A stretch of 60,000 bases of DNA, taken from NCBI GenBank assembly GCA_914767715.1, contig OU612071.1:6495493-6555492 (forward strand), written 5' to 3'. Within the stretch, counting starts at the first letter, position 1. Every line of letters begins with the position of its first letter. The DNA comes from Membranipora membranacea (lineage: Eukaryota; Bryozoa; Gymnolaemata; Cheilostomatida; Membraniporidae). A program made the position numbers and the translations under genes. Shown in pieces: positions 43,848-55,207 of the stretch. The notes beneath the pieces were generated by a model. It searched no databases. It had not been told where the DNA came from and worked only from the letters and a program-made list of their open reading frames with translations.

Positions 43848-44490
43848 ATATGCTTGTCTCAAAGATTAAACCATGCATGTCTAAGTACAAGCCGCTCGTG
43901 CGGCGAGACTGCGGACGGCGTGACGATAACGTGCGGTAAATCCGGTGCTAATACATGCAACAAGGCTCCAACCTCGGTCGGGGGAATGGTTCATTTATTA
44001 GGCGAAAACCGTCCGCCGGCTTGCCAACGTTGGTGGACGACACCCGAGTAATTGCCGCCGATCGCACGGCCTCGAGCCGGCGACGCCTTCACCGAGTTTC
44101 TGCTCTATCATGCTGTCGACGGTTGGTGCTATGCCAACCGTGGTGTTAACGGATTACAGTGAATCTGGGTTCGAATCTGGAGAGGCCGCATGAGAAACGG
44201 CGACCACATCCAAGGAAGGCAGCAGGCACGCAAATTACCCACTCGGGACACCCGGAGGTAGTGACGAACAATACCGATGCTGCGCGTTTACGCGTCGCCG
44301 TAATCGGAATGAGTACAATTAAAATCCTTTAACGAGGATCCACTGGAGGGCAAGCCTGGTGCCAGCAGCCGGGGTTATTCCAGCTCCAGCAGCGTATATT
44401 TATATTGCTGCGTTTAAAAAGCTCGCAGTTGACATGTCAGACGCGGAAGGACGGATGGCCGCACCGGTTTTTCTCGTCCGACCGAGCCAG
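43848..44490 (+). pseudogene. 18S rRNA orphon, 5' part
   Basis: It starts ATGCTTGTCTCAAAGATTAA close to the usual 5' end of 18S and runs through CATGCATGTCTAAGTAC, GCTAATACATGCAACAAGGC, GAGAAACGGC and AAGGAAGGCAGCAGGC to the CTCGTCCGACCGAGCCAG point. It overlaps the other orphon's 3295-3632 at about 95 percent. The normally invariant block around GGCTCATTAAATCAG is missing, and GCCGCGGTAA has become GCCGGGGTTA, so it is a pseudogene. It joins gypsy DNA directly on its left. Confidence 0.87.
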
Positions 44491-45023
44491 CTTAAAACTT
44501 GAAAACATGAATTTCAATGTGCAACCTCCATCTGTAGACCGTTATAATGCTTTATCAGTGCTAATGACTGAATGCATAATATGTCATTTTGTTTCTGAGT
44601 TGTCCCAAAGTGTGAAGAGAGAAGAAAACCCCGAACACTACTTATAAATCATATTTGGGACATTATGCATTAAGGATGAGTTTACACTATAACTTTGATA
44701 AACCTTTGAGTTGCAATTTCCTTATTTTCAGGTTGCTTGGTAACAAGGTAATTGCCATTTGTATACAATACTGTCATAGACAATGATCGGTACAGTTTCC
44801 ATGCTAAGTACCTGATAAGAGAACCATGTGAATAATGTTCTCTATCTTAAATTATGTAAGCCGTAGAGATCAAAGGGCAAATTCAGCCGTGAGTCAATTT
44901 CCTTATCTAATAGTTATAATATGGCTTGATCATGTGTCCATTGATATCAGCGTAGTACAAGTTTATCAATTAACAGTGATTGGAAGCGGAACACTGTGCT
45001 CTGTGTCTAGTCGATCAGGAGAA
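44491..45023. other. Upstream region of the TRIM gene
   Basis: No gene or repeat is recognised. The promoter and any 5' untranslated exon of the TRIM gene should lie here; I see no clear core motif. Confidence 0.35.
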
Positions 45024-48000
45024 ATGGCCAATTCTGCTGAACAAAGAGAAACTTTTCTTGAGTGCTCTCTCTGCTTTGAGAACGATGAGCTGAAGAGGCT
45101 GCCATGTCATCCTGGACATATATTCTGTGTGAAATGTTTGACTAAGCAGTTAGAGATCACCAAGGAAGTCAAGTGTTCCCTCTGCAGGTAGGTCATTACA
45201 ATATCTTCTTTGTTTTTATGTGATATGATGGTAGTAGCGATAAAAGTAGTGGTCAATGTAAGTTTCGTCAAATTTAAAAAGTTAGTGAATTTGTCAACGT
45301 AGTTGTCGGCAAAACATTGGATGGCATTATCAGCTAACGTGTACTGATCAGTGTTCTGAGTGCAGTTTTGCTATGGTTGAGGTGGTTGGTGAATAAATGC
45401 ATCTAACCACGCTACTCCTGCTCATCATCGGGACATAGGCAAGCCGATGCTTGCTACCAAATGTAAATACCATCGGCAAAAAAGTCAGTGATCATGCGAA
45501 ATTATAACTTTTGTGATAGTGACAAGCATCTCTGCTACATGAGTGCAGACAGTATTGTTTCTCACTTAGCTGACTCCGTAATAAATGCTAGTTGTAGGCA
45601 TAACTGCTACATAGTTCCAGACGGTATGCAATCATTTCTTACTTAGCTTATTCCTTCAATGAAGTCAAGTTAATACCATTGCATGCAATTAAGCCTGCAA
45701 TTCTTGCAAACAATAGGGCCTTGTCTATATTTGAGATGCAATGTGTATTTATTATGTGGCAACATCTTCTCATGTGCTAGTAATATCCGTTTCGGAATAG
45801 ACCCATGTGCATGTGTTATCTCTTTGTTTTGATTGGTAGATGGGTTTTGGTTCGTTATTGTGCTGTGGGCAGTTGTCCCATGAGATTTGCTGTCATAGTT
45901 CTACATTTAACCGAGGTGCATCTGACATCTAATCTTTGTGTAAGTCTCAGGCTTTGAGAGTATGAGAAAATTTGCATATTGCTCCCTAAACAAATGTGTC
46001 CCCGTTTATGCCCTCAATTTCCTCTTCTTCCTTTCATTACCTATTACTGCGTTCTTTTCCCAGTAGTGAGCATTGTCTAAGTTTCACACATTGAAAACCG
46101 TAATATTCATTAGTTCCGATTCATGACTCATTTTCACAATTACAATGCCTTTCTTATCTCATCAGTGATAAAAGGTACAGATTCACGTTAATGATAATTA
46201 GTCAGTGCACCTGTGCCTGGTCTGCCGATTATGTTGAAGTCACTATTGTATTTTCTCATTGCCGATAGAACAATCAGCAAACTTACTAAATAGAATATCA
46301 AAGATAACATTGTATTCCTCCTACATGGCACTTTCTTATTACTTGTATTGAATACTCTCCCACCCATTGTAGGCTAACAGTAGCAGGATCAAAGGCCTGA
46401 TAATAGAGTGTATTACAAGATAAGGAGCTACATCTACGTCACGATGACTGCATATTTTAAGTTCATTATTGAGACTGTCTCCCAGATAAGGCTCATATCA
46501 AATTACAAGAACAATGAACACACTCTGATGGGTGAAGTTAGATAAACTCTGATGTGTTACACCGCAGTATTTACAATGAATTCTATCTATCATAGTCCAT
46601 TGTATTCATCTGAGAACTGTTAACTATTAACTGATAACACAACAGTTCCAATGGCCAAGTGGTTGAAGAAATCAGGGTAAGGGCCATCATAGAGTAATTT
46701 AACCGATAATGTATCTATGTGTTCTTCAAAGTTAGTATCAATATGAAAATTTTTTTGGTACTTGTGGGTTTTGCTGCAAAAAAACTTTGCAATAAAACTG
46801 CAGAGCATTGATCGGTCAAAGCCCGACATGAATTGATAATCTGTCTGTTTATGTTACTTTATTATTTGTTTGTATCACTTTAGACGCATCATTTTTATTC
46901 TCAAAATTTTGCTTGCAGTATTAGCCCTCAAAAGAAAAAAATACATTTATCGTAGATTGACAGAAAAAAATAATCATATTATTTGTGGAAAATAATGTTA
47001 TACGGTCATAAGTTGATAACTATAATTCATTATTATGTATATTGTATTTCTCAGAACCGTGTTTGACGAAGGAATTGGCTCCCTACCATCTGCTGGTGAT
47101 CCGTTAGATGCAATTCTCTGCTGTGATGTTTGTATGAGAAAAGAAGATAAGCGAGAGCTGGCTCAGATTTACTGTTTAATCTGTAAGAAGAAGTTCTGCA
47201 CGACTCATGAGAAGGTAGGTAACCATAATTCATATCATGATGAGTTCACCAATATCCCAAATATCATGAGTCTTAACACATTTTTATTGAAAACATTCTA
47301 ATCTGTTCTCATTGGAAAATGACAGAGGATTTTCTAAGATTCATTGCCTTCTTTCACTGCACAACAACTAGGCATCAGGAGTGGTCCGAAAGTTAAGGGT
47401 AAGGATCCTAAGCTCAAGGTTTGATTACTAGGCGCAGTTTGTCCTATTAATTTGGCACTGGCAAGCCAATCATTCTGGCCAGGTCTGTTCGGAACTGGAC
47501 CATAAATACAGGAGCTCTACTGTGTGCTTGCACACAGAAAAAAGATCCCCTCTGCTTCTTTGTCAAAAATAGTGGCCGGCAACGGTGGGCAATGTAAAGG
47601 GTCACCACCCCACATGCCGCATGATCCTGAGTTCAATAGGGCGGTTAAATATCACCTAGTGTAATGAAAGAAAACAAACTAAATCTCTCGGAATCGTAAC
47701 TCTTTTTATTTTCTCAAACTAGTTTTGTTTGTCCTTAGTATTTTTATTTCCCTAGGCCCATAATGAATCTTTGGATGATCACGCTCGCATCAGAATGGAT
47801 GAGTATAAGAAGGAATTCAGAAAAATGGAGACCAGATACTGTCAGACACATACAGATGAACCCTACCGTATAAGCTGTGAGCAATGTCACAATGTATATT
47901 GTCTCACCTGTCACCTTGTTCAGGGGATTGGATCGTGTAATGATGGTCTGTACTTTTCCACAAAACATTATTCAATTGATTTTTCAAAGCCTTTCTGCAA

Positions 48001-51000
48001 CTCTAGTATTAGGATAAAATTCATCAGAACATCAGAAAGTATTATGACAATGTTTGCATGCAGCAGTTCATGAGTGTTCCGTTTACCAAGTTGGTGTAAG
48101 CCATGGCTAAGGGTATATTTTTCTTTCAGGTTCGGCCCATAAGCTGCTGCCGATCAATAAACTGTACGATAATCTATTAGTAAAAGCCAATGAGAAGAAA
48201 CTAATGGTATTTGAAAAGGAGGAACATGTGCTAGGAATGACGAAACAGCTAACAACCGTTATATCAGACTGGGATGCAATGACAGAACAGATGATTAAAG
48301 AACTTCATGAGGCGAGAGATAAACAGGTATGAGTATTTTAAAGGCAAAAGAAGGACCAAACCAATATAAAGTTCGGCAGCTAGGACTGCAGTAATTATTC
48401 AAATTATTGACACCAAACAAATTCATTGCATTTCTTGGTACAAATTATGTGTAGCGTTAGAAACTGCCCCCCCTTTTTCATCAATTGCTCCTGTGAGGTA
48501 TCAAAGCTCAGTACTGTACCAGCGCAATATGCTATTACTTCCGAATATTTTTAATTACTAATTATTTCCATATCAATTAATATAAATATATGTTCAATGT
48601 CAGGAACATTGTACAATAGCGGATAACTTACTCCATTTACCTTTACAGCTCTCCGAAGATACAATAGCGTTAGCATCTTGCGCTGCTACACCACTAAGTT
48701 TTGATACCTCACAGGTGTCATTGATTAGGGGAAAATTTCTAGCACTACGTTCTATTTTAACAAGAAGTGGTATGAATTTTCCAGCTCAGCATTATTTCAT
48801 TACTACTGAAGAATCAGCTGCCAGACTATACATTGATTTCGTCCTTCTGTAGCCTTAGTTTCGTCTATGAATCATCTCTATACAAATTAGATACTGTATG
48901 AACAGGTAATTCATTTGCCTTCTAAGGCTATTTTCCATCATACCAATGAACAATCAAATTATACAAAATGATTTTAATGATGAGATCATGAAATTTGCAT
49001 TTAGATTGAGGATCTCAAAACTGAATATACAAAGCTTGAAACCAGACTCAAAGATTTGAGAGAAAAGTGTAAGACTGAAGTTACACAGTTTCTCGATGGA
49101 TGTGTTGGAGTTACTCTTGACAAGCTGACAAGACAGGCATCGAAAATAGACACTATACTCTACACATACCACAAGGTGAGAATGTTGATTGCAATATTTC
49201 CAAAATCCAACTTTTGATGAAGATAAAAACCAGTCACAGACCGTAGCAGTTAGCTAATTTTCTAGTACTGTTTTCGTACTCACCAAGTAAGATAACATAT
49301 ATACATTATGGATACGTATTTTATAGAGAAGGGGGCAAAGCTTAGGATTTAAATAAAGCGGGACATTACTCAATTCTTTTAAAACGCAGTTTATGAAGAG
49401 ACAACTCTCTGAAATTATTCTCATAATTAATTATTTTATTATGAACAGGTTGATGTTGTCGCACGTTTCAAGGAGACAGAAGCATTGATAACTGAGCTTA
49501 TCCAGATGAAGATACCTGCTTTCAATGAATCAGCCAATCATATTCAGATCTCCAAACCGGGTTACTATCAATGAATGAATATAATAAACCTTTTGTGCAT
49601 ATGCAACCCTCTGTCTGTTAATCATGACTTTATGGTTTCACAATATAGGCAAAGTGTTATTCTAAGTACCTTACATAATAGATATTATAATCTGCCACCG
49701 GTCTTGGTCTTTTGCATTTACTTTTCGTTGCTGAAATATTTATGCATTTTGAAAATTTAAATTTGAGTGGCACATCAATTTTTTTTCTTTTTTCAACATA
49801 ATTAAGCTATATGCACTGATGATAAATTGAATTTGACATATTATATCAAGATTTTCTGTTTGTAACTCAATATGTCACAAAAACATGATTTCATTTGGTC
49901 TATTTCCAACACAGGTAATTCCTTGAAGGCCACTATCACACTTTATTTCTTCATCTTTCTTTTCCTTCATCAGATAATAGAAGGATTCAACCATCAGTGA
50001 AGCTTGTGCGTTCAGAGGTCGAGCTTCTGACACAACCCACCTCCATGGCTTTACAATTAGAGAAAGTGGTCCAAGCGGCAGGAGGCGCCTATGCTGTTAC
50101 CACACATGATAGTGTCACATATATTGGCTCAAGTCAACTGTTTAAAATGAGTGGGTCGTCAGAAGAGCAGACAGCTCTAGGGAGTGGCGGCTGTGTCACA
50201 AGTGTTCAGGTTTACAAGGGCGAAATTTTCATGTTTTGCGCTAGCAGTGTCAAAGTTTTCGACATGACAGGCCAACCTAAGAGGTCTTGGGACCTCTCAT
50301 TTGGTAACAATTATTATGAGAAAATTAGGGTTTTAGATGATAAGGTAGTTGTAGCCAACGGGAGGGACAAAATGGTAGTTGTATTTTCACTAACTGGGGA
50401 GATATTGAAAAAAATCCCAACTCCTGAACTTTGCACAGGTGAAAAGTCCATGGCTTTGTGTGGGGGAGATTCAGTAATTGTAACTGATCAACAATCAGTA
50501 TTCAATATCAATATAATAAGTGGTAAAGTAGTGTGGACTTCAAAAAGCGTGCCACGTCCATACGGAGTTGTCTGCTACAAAAACAGATATGTACTTGTCT
50601 CTAGCGTCTCCACTGACACTCCGATATATATACTGGATATTGAGTCAGGTAAGTTGGGAACTCACAGACCAAATTGATCGATGACTTACAGCCTTACTCA
50701 AACAAATATGGTCTATGACTAGTATTTAAATAGTCTTGCTTTGATCTAACCATCCTGCAATTGATATAACAATTAGAATGATTGAGATAACAATTATTGG
50801 ACTTTGTTTCTTTATTTTAAGTTGTCAGGGGATAATATGAAAAATTATCATCCTTGCAAGCATAATGTCTGCTGGCTGTAAGTAATAGACAGCTCAACCC
50901 AGCTGGACATGACTCAACTCAACACAACCAACTTCACAAAACCTAACTTATCCGATCCTAACAGTACCAAGTTCAAAAGGAGCACAACATTTAAATATCA

Positions 51001-51242
51001 CACAATATCATTCATTCAGCTTGCTTTTTGTTGAGGGTCAATTAATACTTTGTTCAACGTTTATAGGTGAAATTTTTGACAAAATGTGCGGAAATGAAGG
51101 GGGTTTAGACTACCACCTAGATCTTCACATAGATGGTGACACACTCCTAGCGGCAAACTGGAGCAAGAGTTTGATACAGTACTATAAGCTTGATTTTGAT
51201 AATTTAGCTCACTTTTGGAGTATTGGATGGAAAAACGAATGA
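45024..51242 (+). CDS. TRIM protein: RING, two B-boxes, coiled coil, C-terminal propeller-like domain (nine exons)
   Basis: Model: 45024-45187, 47055-47214, 47756-47945, 48130-48326, 48649-48714, 49005-49175, 49449-49560, 49974-50648, 51067-51242. All phases agree, total 636 codons plus TGA. RING (residues about 14-55): CSLC, PCHPGHIFC, VKC, CSLC. B-box 1 (about 77-108): CCDVC to CTTHEK. B-box 2 (about 137-172): CQTH, CEQC, CLTC. Coiled coil about 190-345 (EDLKTEYTKLETRL). Residues 355-636 read as repeated beta strands like TRIM2/3/56-type propellers. RING-TRIM proteins are ubiquitin E3 ligases; the substrate is unknown. Start: MANSAEQ at 45024, the Met just before RING. Exon 5 (66 nt) can be skipped in frame and is the least certain; donor 7 (GTTACT) is weak. 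Families of such genes are large in many invertebrates. Confidence 0.85.
47372..47665 (+). repeat. SINE-like element, copy 2, in intron 2 of the TRIM gene
   Basis: GTGGTCCGAAAGTTAAGGG and AGCTCAAGGTTTGATTAC resemble the A- and B-boxes of a Leu/Ser-type tRNA. The body shares GGCACTGGCA, CTACTGTGTGCTTG and AAAAAAGATCCCC with 30640-30900. It ends near AAATATCACCTAGTGTAATG. Confidence 0.55.
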
Positions 51243-52319
51243 ATACACAACTTGTATGGTGTCTGTTTCATCCTACTTTTTTTATAAACTTTTGAAATGC
51301 AGCTTTTAGATAAGTTTTTATTTGCCAGCAATAATGAGAAGCTATGAATTGTATTTATTCTGATGATCACAATGTTTTGCATAATATTTTTCATTTTCAA
51401 ACTTACTATTTTCAAAACTTATTGGAGAAGGTATCATGGTAGAACATGTCCATTCTATAAGTAGATGATTCTGATCAAATATATTGCTTGTAATCCACAA
51501 TGAGTCAACAAAGAATCTTATACAATGTAAGCTGGTTAATTCAAAACTCCTGTTAATTCAGACAAGGAAAATTGATCATTTCAGCCAGCTTTTAATACAT
51601 TTTCTAATGTCACTTAATTCAAACTTTGCTTAATTAGAACAAATTAATGTGGTCCCAGGAGGTTTGAATTAAGTGAACTGCACTTGATATGGTTTAGTGA
51701 TACTCCCTTGATATTGATACTCTTTTACACCCAAACTATGTGTATTGTCTATGAAATTGTCACACAAATCGTTCCAAAGTGATTTGGCTTGTATTTACAG
51801 TGCACAGTGCAGGGAGCCATCAATAGCTTGTATTTTTGGAAGCGTCCTGCGTGAGACACGAATGCAATGTAACCCCAACCTACATCTGTATGACATGAAT
51901 AATATGATATAATAGGACAAACAAATATTGTAGAGGAGGTGACTTTCATACAGGCAATAAGATACAAATTACTAATTTTACTTGATTAACTGAGTTTTCT
52001 ACTCATATCACATTTTATGCACTCTCTAAAGGGCTAATTTTAGCAATATTTCTATGAAGCACAGTTGTACATATGGACATCCTGAAATACAGCTAACAAT
52101 ATCATTTCAAGGTTAAATGCGACTTTTATTAGATAATAAGTAATTGCTGTATTGGAGCAGTATGTCTGTCACAACGAACTGCTCTGTTCATTATACATTC
52201 ATACTGTTATGTGATTCCCATCGATATTGATAGGAATGTGAAATATTTCGGTCAAGAATAAGGAGTTTTATTTAACACTAGAATTAGTTTAAAGGGAGTT
52301 ATCTAACCATGTCAATGCT
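51243..52319. other. Downstream of the TRIM gene; one MITE-like segment
   Basis: Apart from 51520-51690 I see no feature. Several AATAAA-type signals are possible for TRIM but none is decisive. Confidence 0.4.
51520..51690. repeat. MITE-like repeat with GGTTAATTCAAA-type ends
   Basis: The left part (CTGGTTAATTCAAAACTCCTG) and the right part (CAGGAGGTTTGAATTAAGTGAA) are imperfect inverted copies, with internal AATTCAAA and TTAATTAGAACAAATTAATG motifs. This pattern resembles small pogo/Tigger-type elements known from many animals, by memory only. Confidence 0.45.
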
Positions 52320-53400
52320 AGGAATTTAGAATAACGGCAAATGAAGCCAATTTTTTTTGATCAGCTGGTCCCTGGTCTGATGGCTGAGTATCTTAAGTAA
52401 GCAGGGGCATATTTCAGTTGCCAACATTATAGGACACCGATTCTTAAAAAACTTAAAATACCTAGGACAGTGATGGGACGTGATATGTGTCAGTAGAATG
52501 TAAAATGTGATAGATAAAAACACATTCAACGCAAGTATGGTGCCTCATAACTTTTCTTAAAATTTAGCCTTTTATTAAAAGTTGTACCTAGATATATGAT
52601 GATTCTACCTGCTCAACTACAGTTTTATGAACAACCATATGATCGCAATCATGGTTGTCTCGCAGATTGGTAAATATGACTTCTTTAATTTTAAAAACAT
52701 TGAGTAGTTAGTCTTGAATCAGTTGATGAGTTTTTCTGCTGCACCATGTGTGCAGACGCGGTATTTAAGGGTGACACAGCTCTAGCAGGATGATTATCAT
52801 TTGCATATTTCAGGATTTTGATGTTTCCCATTGATGGTACTGGAATATCTTGTACATGTATGAAGAATAGGAGAGGACTCCAAACACATCATTGTGCTGA
52901 ACCGATGGAGAAGGTTTTACTTAGATGCGTTCTCCTTTCTTATGACTCACTGCTTACAGTCTACAGTCAAGGGTGTCCTCTGTCAAACATTTTGTCAGTA
53001 TTATGTTGATGGAGTGTTCAAAGGTCTCAGAAAGTACCAATGTGAGGGCTGTTGGCCAACATTCTTTGGCTGTTTTATCAGATTTTTATTTAGGATAGGC
53101 TTTGTCTACAGCATTTTTCCATCTGAGATATGGTTATTGAATAGAACACACAAAGGATCGCCAAGTGCTGTCTGGTCTGCAGCTGTTCATGGTATCAGTT
53201 TGATGTTGTATCTTGATCACATCTCCTACATTCAGGCTTGGGGTGGTGTTATTGCTCGCGACTTGAGGTAGCTCAGGAAGATTCTGGGTTCGTTTGAAAC
53301 AAAGATATAACCCATTTAGAGTGCTAAGGTCTACCCACAACAAACTCATTTGGAGGATGATTGCTTATTTCAGCCGTCTATCACCTGTACAATTCTTTCT
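52320..53400 (-). pseudogene. Degenerate LINE (CR1/Rex-like) reverse transcriptase
   Basis: On the minus strand, pieces in shifting frames run in RT order: CWPTALTLVLSETFE (about 53050), WSPLLFFIHVQDI (about 52880), KILKYANDN (about 52805, the YADD position with Asn), KIKEVIFTNLRDN, and FYILLTHITSHHCPRYFKF (52326-52529). These match the usual RT and C-terminal text of CR1-group elements. Many stops and shifts show an old dead copy. The endonuclease part is not recognisable. Confidence 0.65.
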
Positions 53401-53871
53401 CAACGGTCTAAGCATAAGTGTATCTCGTTTTGCAGATTTCACTAGCCCAGTCACATGGCTACTTTTTTTGTTTTTGAAGGGTACCCTCCAAAAAAAGATA
53501 TGGTATGGTCGCTGGTATTGAGTGCAGGACTCCCGGCTTACAGGAGCTTTTTGATTTTCACCAGTTATCCATATCGTGTCATTACTGACATCTGGATCGA
53601 CAGTTGGAATACATTAACCAAGCACTTGCCAGGTAATCAGTCAGAATGCCATGTCTCTGTTATTGCAACTTTTGTTTTGCATCAAATTTGCGGTCAGCAA
53701 AGCTTCAAGTTAACCAACTTTGTTGTACAAGCGGGCAGTATTAGCAGCAGTTGTGTGGATGTGCTGCTTTGATCTTCCCCTTGTACTTGATGACCTCTCT
53801 AAGACTGGCCTCAGCTCTCATGCCTCTCTTCTTGCCCCGTAGCAACTTCAGATAACTATAAAATCCACTTC

Positions 53872-55207
53872 TTAAGGTTATGATACCAGCGCTGTCCGAT
53901 TTCGACATTTTATGTATCGTTGGAAAGCTAATCGAACACAACTGATTCTGAAAATATTGGTTTTGGCGTGACATCATGTCATGGCGTTGTGCTATTTTGA
54001 TAAAAGGCAGGATAATCGTCATTGAGGAGGACCTTTTAGGAAATTTTCTACAGATACTATGGTTCATATCAGACTTTCAACTGCATAATATTTACCAGAA
54101 GCCTCTGAAGGACCAATGAGGAGCAATTTTTGGATCCTGTAGCATTAAGCACCAGAGGAAAACCCACCGTTTTATCATTGGTTAATAGCTTATTTAGGTT
54201 GCTTTGGTTAAACGGATGAGGATCCAATGTGATGCCTGCCACACACAGAAAATACAGGTTATTTACTTCGGGAAGACCTTATGCTTCATCACTAATAAAA
54301 AGACATTGGTATCAATGATATTAAGAGTTGCCCTCTCAGTCAGAATGCTTTATAATTACAAAATGTTATTACCAGCTGAGAAGACTTTTCGGGGAAACAG
54401 TAGAGTTGATACAAGCTGTTTGGTGATATTCATGTATTAGCAGAGATGTATAGAACAATGCTACGCAGTGATTTTGTATCTATGCCACATAAATCATGAC
54501 ACAGTGCAAATTAAGGGATAATTATTGCCCACGTCCAGTTATCATTGCCTCAAAATTGCTAATCTTAGAAGACATTTCCAGAGCAGCTGCTTCAAGATAA
54601 TCAACTAAACAAATAGTGATATGAATACAGTGGACACCAAAGAACAATGCTACAGTCACAAACTATATGATATTCAATATCTATCCCATCTAATCAGTCC
54701 CCGAAGTACTCACGACATACTAGAATTATAAGCATTCGGCCAGAGCGGGCAACTCCTACTATGATTGATACCAGTGTTCTTTATTAGTCGTGACATGTAG
54801 CCTGGGGTCTCCTGCAATAAATAAAATGTCTATATTGCATGTGGTTTGCATCGCATTGTATCCTCATCCATTAAACCAAAGCGACCTAAATGAGCTAATA
54901 ACCGATGCATAAAAGATGATTTTCATCTAGTGTGCAACGCCACAGGAGACATAAAATTGCTCCACATGGGTGCTTCAGAGGTTTCCAGTAGATATTGTTA
55001 ATTCGGAAGTCCGATATGAACCATTGCTTCTGCACCACATCGTTCTAAAAAATCCTCCTTTAAGCCGATCATCCTGCCCATTATCAAAATAGCGTAATGC
55101 ATGACATGACATCATGCTGAAACGAATATTTTCAGAATCATGTTTGATTACCTTTCCAACGATATACAAAACGCCCAAATCGGCCAACGCTGGTATTATC
55201 ACCTTAG
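53872..55207. mobile_element. TTAA-flanked long-TIR element, copy 2
   Basis: The left end TTAA-GGTTATGATACCAGCG and right end CGCTGGTATTATCACC-TTAG are inverted copies. The arms extend about 190 bp (53876-54066 and 55017-55203), with shared GTTGGAAAG, GATTCTGAAAATATT and GACATCATG blocks. The middle (54070-55010) encodes nothing I recognise. The tips match copy 1 at 29147-30616, so this is a family. The right flank has one substitution (TTAG). Confidence 0.75.

Noticed and set aside
52894-53271. A 125-codon plus-strand frame
   Set aside because: It is the antisense shadow of the degenerate LINE reverse transcriptase on the minus strand.
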